From assembly GCA_964623265.1 (NCBI GenBank), contig CAZUTK010000102.1, positions 1 to 6,080 of the forward strand: a stretch of 6,080 bases of DNA. Direction: 5' to 3'. A model generated the notes under the pieces. That model had not been told where the DNA came from, ran no database searches, and was given only the letters and a program-made list of their open reading frames with translations. A program made the position numbers and the translations under genes. Positions 4,031 to 6,080 of the stretch are shown piece by piece; positions within the stretch are counted from its first letter, which is position 1, and each line of letters begins with the position of its first letter. Origin of the DNA: CAZUTK01 sp964623265 (lineage in GTDB: Bacteria > Electryoneota > B3-LCP).

Positions 4031-4058
4031 AAAAGCGGATTTCGCATCCGCTTTACTC
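4025..4058. terminator. Bidirectional terminator between convergent operons
   Basis: GCGGAT (4035-4040) pairs with ATCCGC (4046-4051) around TTCGC, and GAGTAAA (4025-4031) can extend against TTTACTC (4052-4058). Read leftward it is followed by six T (complement of 4029-4034), a strong intrinsic terminator for tldD. Read rightward the T-run is only three bases, so it is weaker for the methyltransferase. The outer stem includes that gene's TAA stop codon (4028-4030). Confidence 0.7.
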
Positions 4059-4083
4059 ATCCTGTTCGTTGCGCTGAGCCTAT

Positions 4084-5529
4084 TCAGTGGCCGACACCGA
4101 CCGTCACATTGCGGAAGCGCGCCGGGCTGGCTCCGTGCGACATCTCCGCAACCTGCGCCGGTTGTCCTTTGCCGCAATTGACCACCCCCCACAATGTCCA
4201 GTAATCCGCGTCGGCGATGCCGTCGCAGGATCTCCAGAAATCCGGCGTGATGCCTTGGTAATTCGGATTCTTCAGCATCCTTCCCAATTTACCCTTCTTG
4301 ATCTCCCATGCGATTTCGCACCCGAACTGAAAGTTCAGGCGCTTCTGGTCAATAGACCAGGAGCGGTTCGTCTCCATAAAGATTCCGTCCTCGGTGCCGC
4401 CGATCAGCTCTTCCAAAGTCTGATCTCCGGGCAGAAGGCTGAGGTTGGAGTTGCGCACGATGGGGATATGCGACCAGCCGTCGGCGCGATTGGCCCCCAC
4501 AGAGCGTTCCGCGCCGATTTTATGCGCCAGCTCGCGGTTGTACTGATACCCCACAAGCCGTCCTTCCTGAACGATGAACCAGCGCTGCGAACGAACGGCG
4601 TCGTCGTCGTAACCCGCTGTCGCCAAGCCTCCGGGGATGGTGTTATCGCAGACCAGGTTAACAAGGGGGGATCCGTATTGAAAAGCTCCCAATTTCTCCG
4701 GCGTCGCAAAGCTCGTCCCGGCGTAGTTCGCTTCCATCCCCAGCACCCGATCCAATTCCGAAGGGTGACCCACCGACTCGTGAATCTGCAGTGCGAGCTG
4801 CGACCCGTCCAGGATCAGCGTCTTGCTGCCGGAAGGGCAAACATCCGCGCTGAGCAGCGCTTCCGCTTGTTCCCGGATGCGCGGCGCATTCTCGAGCAGC
4901 TTCAAGCCCGCAACCACTTCATAACCGCCGCTTTGATACTGACCTCCGAACGAGCTCGGATAGCTGCGGACCTGCACGTCATCGCCCTGCACCGCGGTGG
5001 CGGAAAAACCCGCACCGGAACGAAGCAGCGTCTGATCTATCAGACTGCCTTCCGACGTCGCCAGCCATTGCCTTTCCCGAGAGAAAGACATCGAAGCGCT
5101 GGTAACGACGATTCGCGGGGATCGGCGCAGCTCTTCATCCAGAGCGAAAAGCAGTGCGAGCTTTTCCGTCAGAGAGACTTTGAACGGATCCAGCTGGTAC
5201 GGGGTGATCCAAACATCGCGATACACCGGTTCGGGTGCCAGCCGGACATTTTCTTTCTTCAACGTGGCGCCGGCGCGGGCGATGCGCACGGCAAGTTGCG
5301 CGGCTCGATTCATCTCCTCGCGGTTGACGCGCGCCGACGAGGCGAACCCCCAGGCGCCGTCCACGATCACCCGGATCCCGAAACCCGAATCCTCCGAAAG
5401 GTCCATCTCCGCGATCTGCCCGTTGCGCACGACGAGATCTTCCCGCCGCCGCTCGATAATGCGGATATCCGCATACGATGCGCCCAGACTCTTCGCGGTA
5501 TCCACGGCGTTTTCCGCCAAAGTTCTCAC
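4084..5529 (-). CDS. tldD: TldD, catalytic subunit of the TldD/TldE metalloprotease
   Basis: The 481-residue product has the same length as E. coli TldD. In known systems TldD pairs with TldE (PmbA) to form a protease whose metal site lies in TldD. It trims unfolded peptides, including microcin B17 precursor and the antitoxin CcdA (family knowledge). The metal motif HExxxH is H250-E-S-V-G-H255, followed by PSELD, a common variant of the HEAVGH form. The C-terminal block NCGKGQPAQVAEMSHG (451-466) carries C452, the expected third ligand, and ends in SPARFRNV. The N-terminal domain shows DLVVRNGQIAE and SGFGIRVIVDGAWGFAS as usual. The start is GTG at 5529 with TGAGG eight bases upstream; nearby ATGs are closed by stops. 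It lies 18 bases after tldE, and its end faces the shared terminator. All key residues are present. Confidence 0.95.
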   Translation of the reverse strand: MRTLAENAVDTAKSLGASYADIRIIERRREDLVVRNGQIAEMDLSEDSGFGIRVIVDGAWGFASSARVNREEMNRAAQLAVRIARAGATLKKENVRLAPEPVYRDVWITPYQLDPFKVSLTEKLALLFALDEELRRSPRIVVTSASMSFSRERQWLATSEGSLIDQTLLRSGAGFSATAVQGDDVQVRSYPSSFGGQYQSGGYEVVAGLKLLENAPRIREQAEALLSADVCPSGSKTLILDGSQLALQIHESVGHPSELDRVLGMEANYAGTSFATPEKLGAFQYGSPLVNLVCDNTIPGGLATAGYDDDAVRSQRWFIVQEGRLVGYQYNRELAHKIGAERSVGANRADGWSHIPIVRNSNLSLLPGDQTLEELIGGTEDGIFMETNRSWSIDQKRLNFQFGCEIAWEIKKGKLGRMLKNPNYQGITPDFWRSCDGIADADYWTLWGVVNCGKGQPAQVAEMSHGASPARFRNVTVGVGH

Positions 5530-5547
5530 GACGATCGCCTCATTTCA

Positions 5548-6080
5548 TCAGAATTCGCTTGCGCTGGTGAAGTGAAATTTCGAAATCTTGATTGCCGGCG
5601 CCACAAATCTCCCCGCAAAGAACGCGTCGGCGGTCTTCCTCGATCTCGATATCTGCTCAACGCGGTTGAATGCCTCCACAGCGCTCTCCGTGAAGCGCAA
5701 GTTGCGTATTGCTTGCCGCACGGTGCCGTCTTCGATCCAGAACGTCCCGTCGCGCGTCATTCCGGTCAAAATCAACTTGATGGGATCCAACACGTTGGTG
5801 TAGTGGAAATGCGTGACCAATATCCCCCTTTCCGTCGTGCGGATCATCTCTTCCAGATTGGAATCCCCCGCTGCCATCAGCACGTTCAGCGGGAAAGCAC
5901 CGGTGCTGTTGGGCTGCGGCAGCGAATGTCCCGTCGTTTCAGTGCCCGCCTTCTTCGCGGTGTAACGGTCGTGAGCCACCTGGCGGGCGATTCCGCGTTC
6001 GATCAAAGTGAGTTTCTGGCGCGGAATGCCTTCGAAGTCGAAGGGGAGACCGGGATTCATCGCGTCATAGGCGTCATCCA
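5548..6080 (-). CDS. tldE: TldE/PmbA, non-catalytic partner of TldD (C-terminal part)
   Basis: The frame is open to the right edge, with codons for DDAYDAMNPG before any internal ATG, so the 5' end lies outside the window and the ATG at 6060 is not the start. About 176 residues are visible, roughly the last 40 percent of a protein usually near 450. Family marks are NPGLPFDFEGIPRQK, the TTGHS segment, GILVTHFHYTNVLD, the signature LTGMTRDGTFWIEDG and VRNLRFTESAVEAFN near the end. No HExxxH is present in the visible part, in keeping with TldE lacking the metal site. It overlaps nothing and stops 18 bases before the tldD GTG. This close spacing and order suggest co-transcription and 1:1 assembly. 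Confidence 0.92.
   Translation of the reverse strand, partial: DDAYDAMNPGLPFDFEGIPRQKLTLIERGIARQVAHDRYTAKKAGTETTGHSLPQPNSTGAFPLNVLMAAGDSNLEEMIRTTERGILVTHFHYTNVLDPIKLILTGMTRDGTFWIEDGTVRQAIRNLRFTESAVEAFNRVEQISRSRKTADAFFAGRFVAPAIKISKFHFTSASEF

Noticed and set aside
1747..6080. A RiPP-type gene cluster (radical SAM, methyltransferase and TldD/TldE leader peptidase)
   Set aside because: The two operons converge rather than share a transcript, no precursor peptide is visible, the methyltransferase is UbiG-like, and TldD/TldE are widespread housekeeping proteins.

Overview
The window looks like part of a bacterial chromosome of moderate-to-high GC. It holds four complete genes, two genes cut by the window edges, and an unusually structured gene-free stretch of about 920 bases. 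The gene set is a small heat-shock protein, a cobalamin-type radical SAM enzyme, a UbiG-like methyltransferase and the TldD/TldE protease pair. It would fit many anaerobic or facultative Gram-negative lineages, including uncultured phyla, and no feature fixes the taxon. Three of the four complete genes start with GTG or TTG. I see no transposase, CRISPR array, tRNA or rRNA.

Layout, left to right. Bases 1-76 (minus strand) encode the signal peptide of an exported protein that runs off the left edge. Bases 77-997 hold no convincing gene but several RNA-like structures. Two related plus-strand elements (110-187 and 312-396) each have a short hairpin, then a long GC-rich hairpin with the same bulge position and the same loop word GGTTCCAGCC, then a T-run. 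Between them lie a GNRA-capped hairpin (197-232) and back-to-back candidate promoters. A minus-strand unit runs from a strong sigma70-type promoter with an AT-rich upstream element (773-835) to a near-perfect intrinsic terminator (519-563), with several internal helices. It is best read as a noncoding RNA of about 245 nt. Bases 998-1411 (minus) encode an Hsp20 chaperone with its own terminator at 945-976.

Bases 1412-1746 are the divergent intergenic region between hsp20 and the rightward operon. They contain a leader palindrome, a 10-bp direct repeat of 21-bp period and weak promoter matches. Bases 1747-4030 (plus) form a two-gene operon: a B12-binding-domain radical SAM enzyme (GTG start), then, after a 31-nt gap, a UbiG-like class I methyltransferase (TTG start). 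They probably act in one small-molecule, lipid or quinone modification pathway whose substrate cannot be read from the sequence. Bases 4084-6080 (minus) carry tldE (5' end beyond the window) followed by tldD, 18 nt apart. These are the two subunits of the TldD/TldE metalloprotease. The two operons converge on one bidirectional terminator at 4025-4058.

The protein-coding genes belong to known families. The most promising undescribed material is the 77-997 region, especially the duplicated two-hairpin RNA and the minus-strand RNA.
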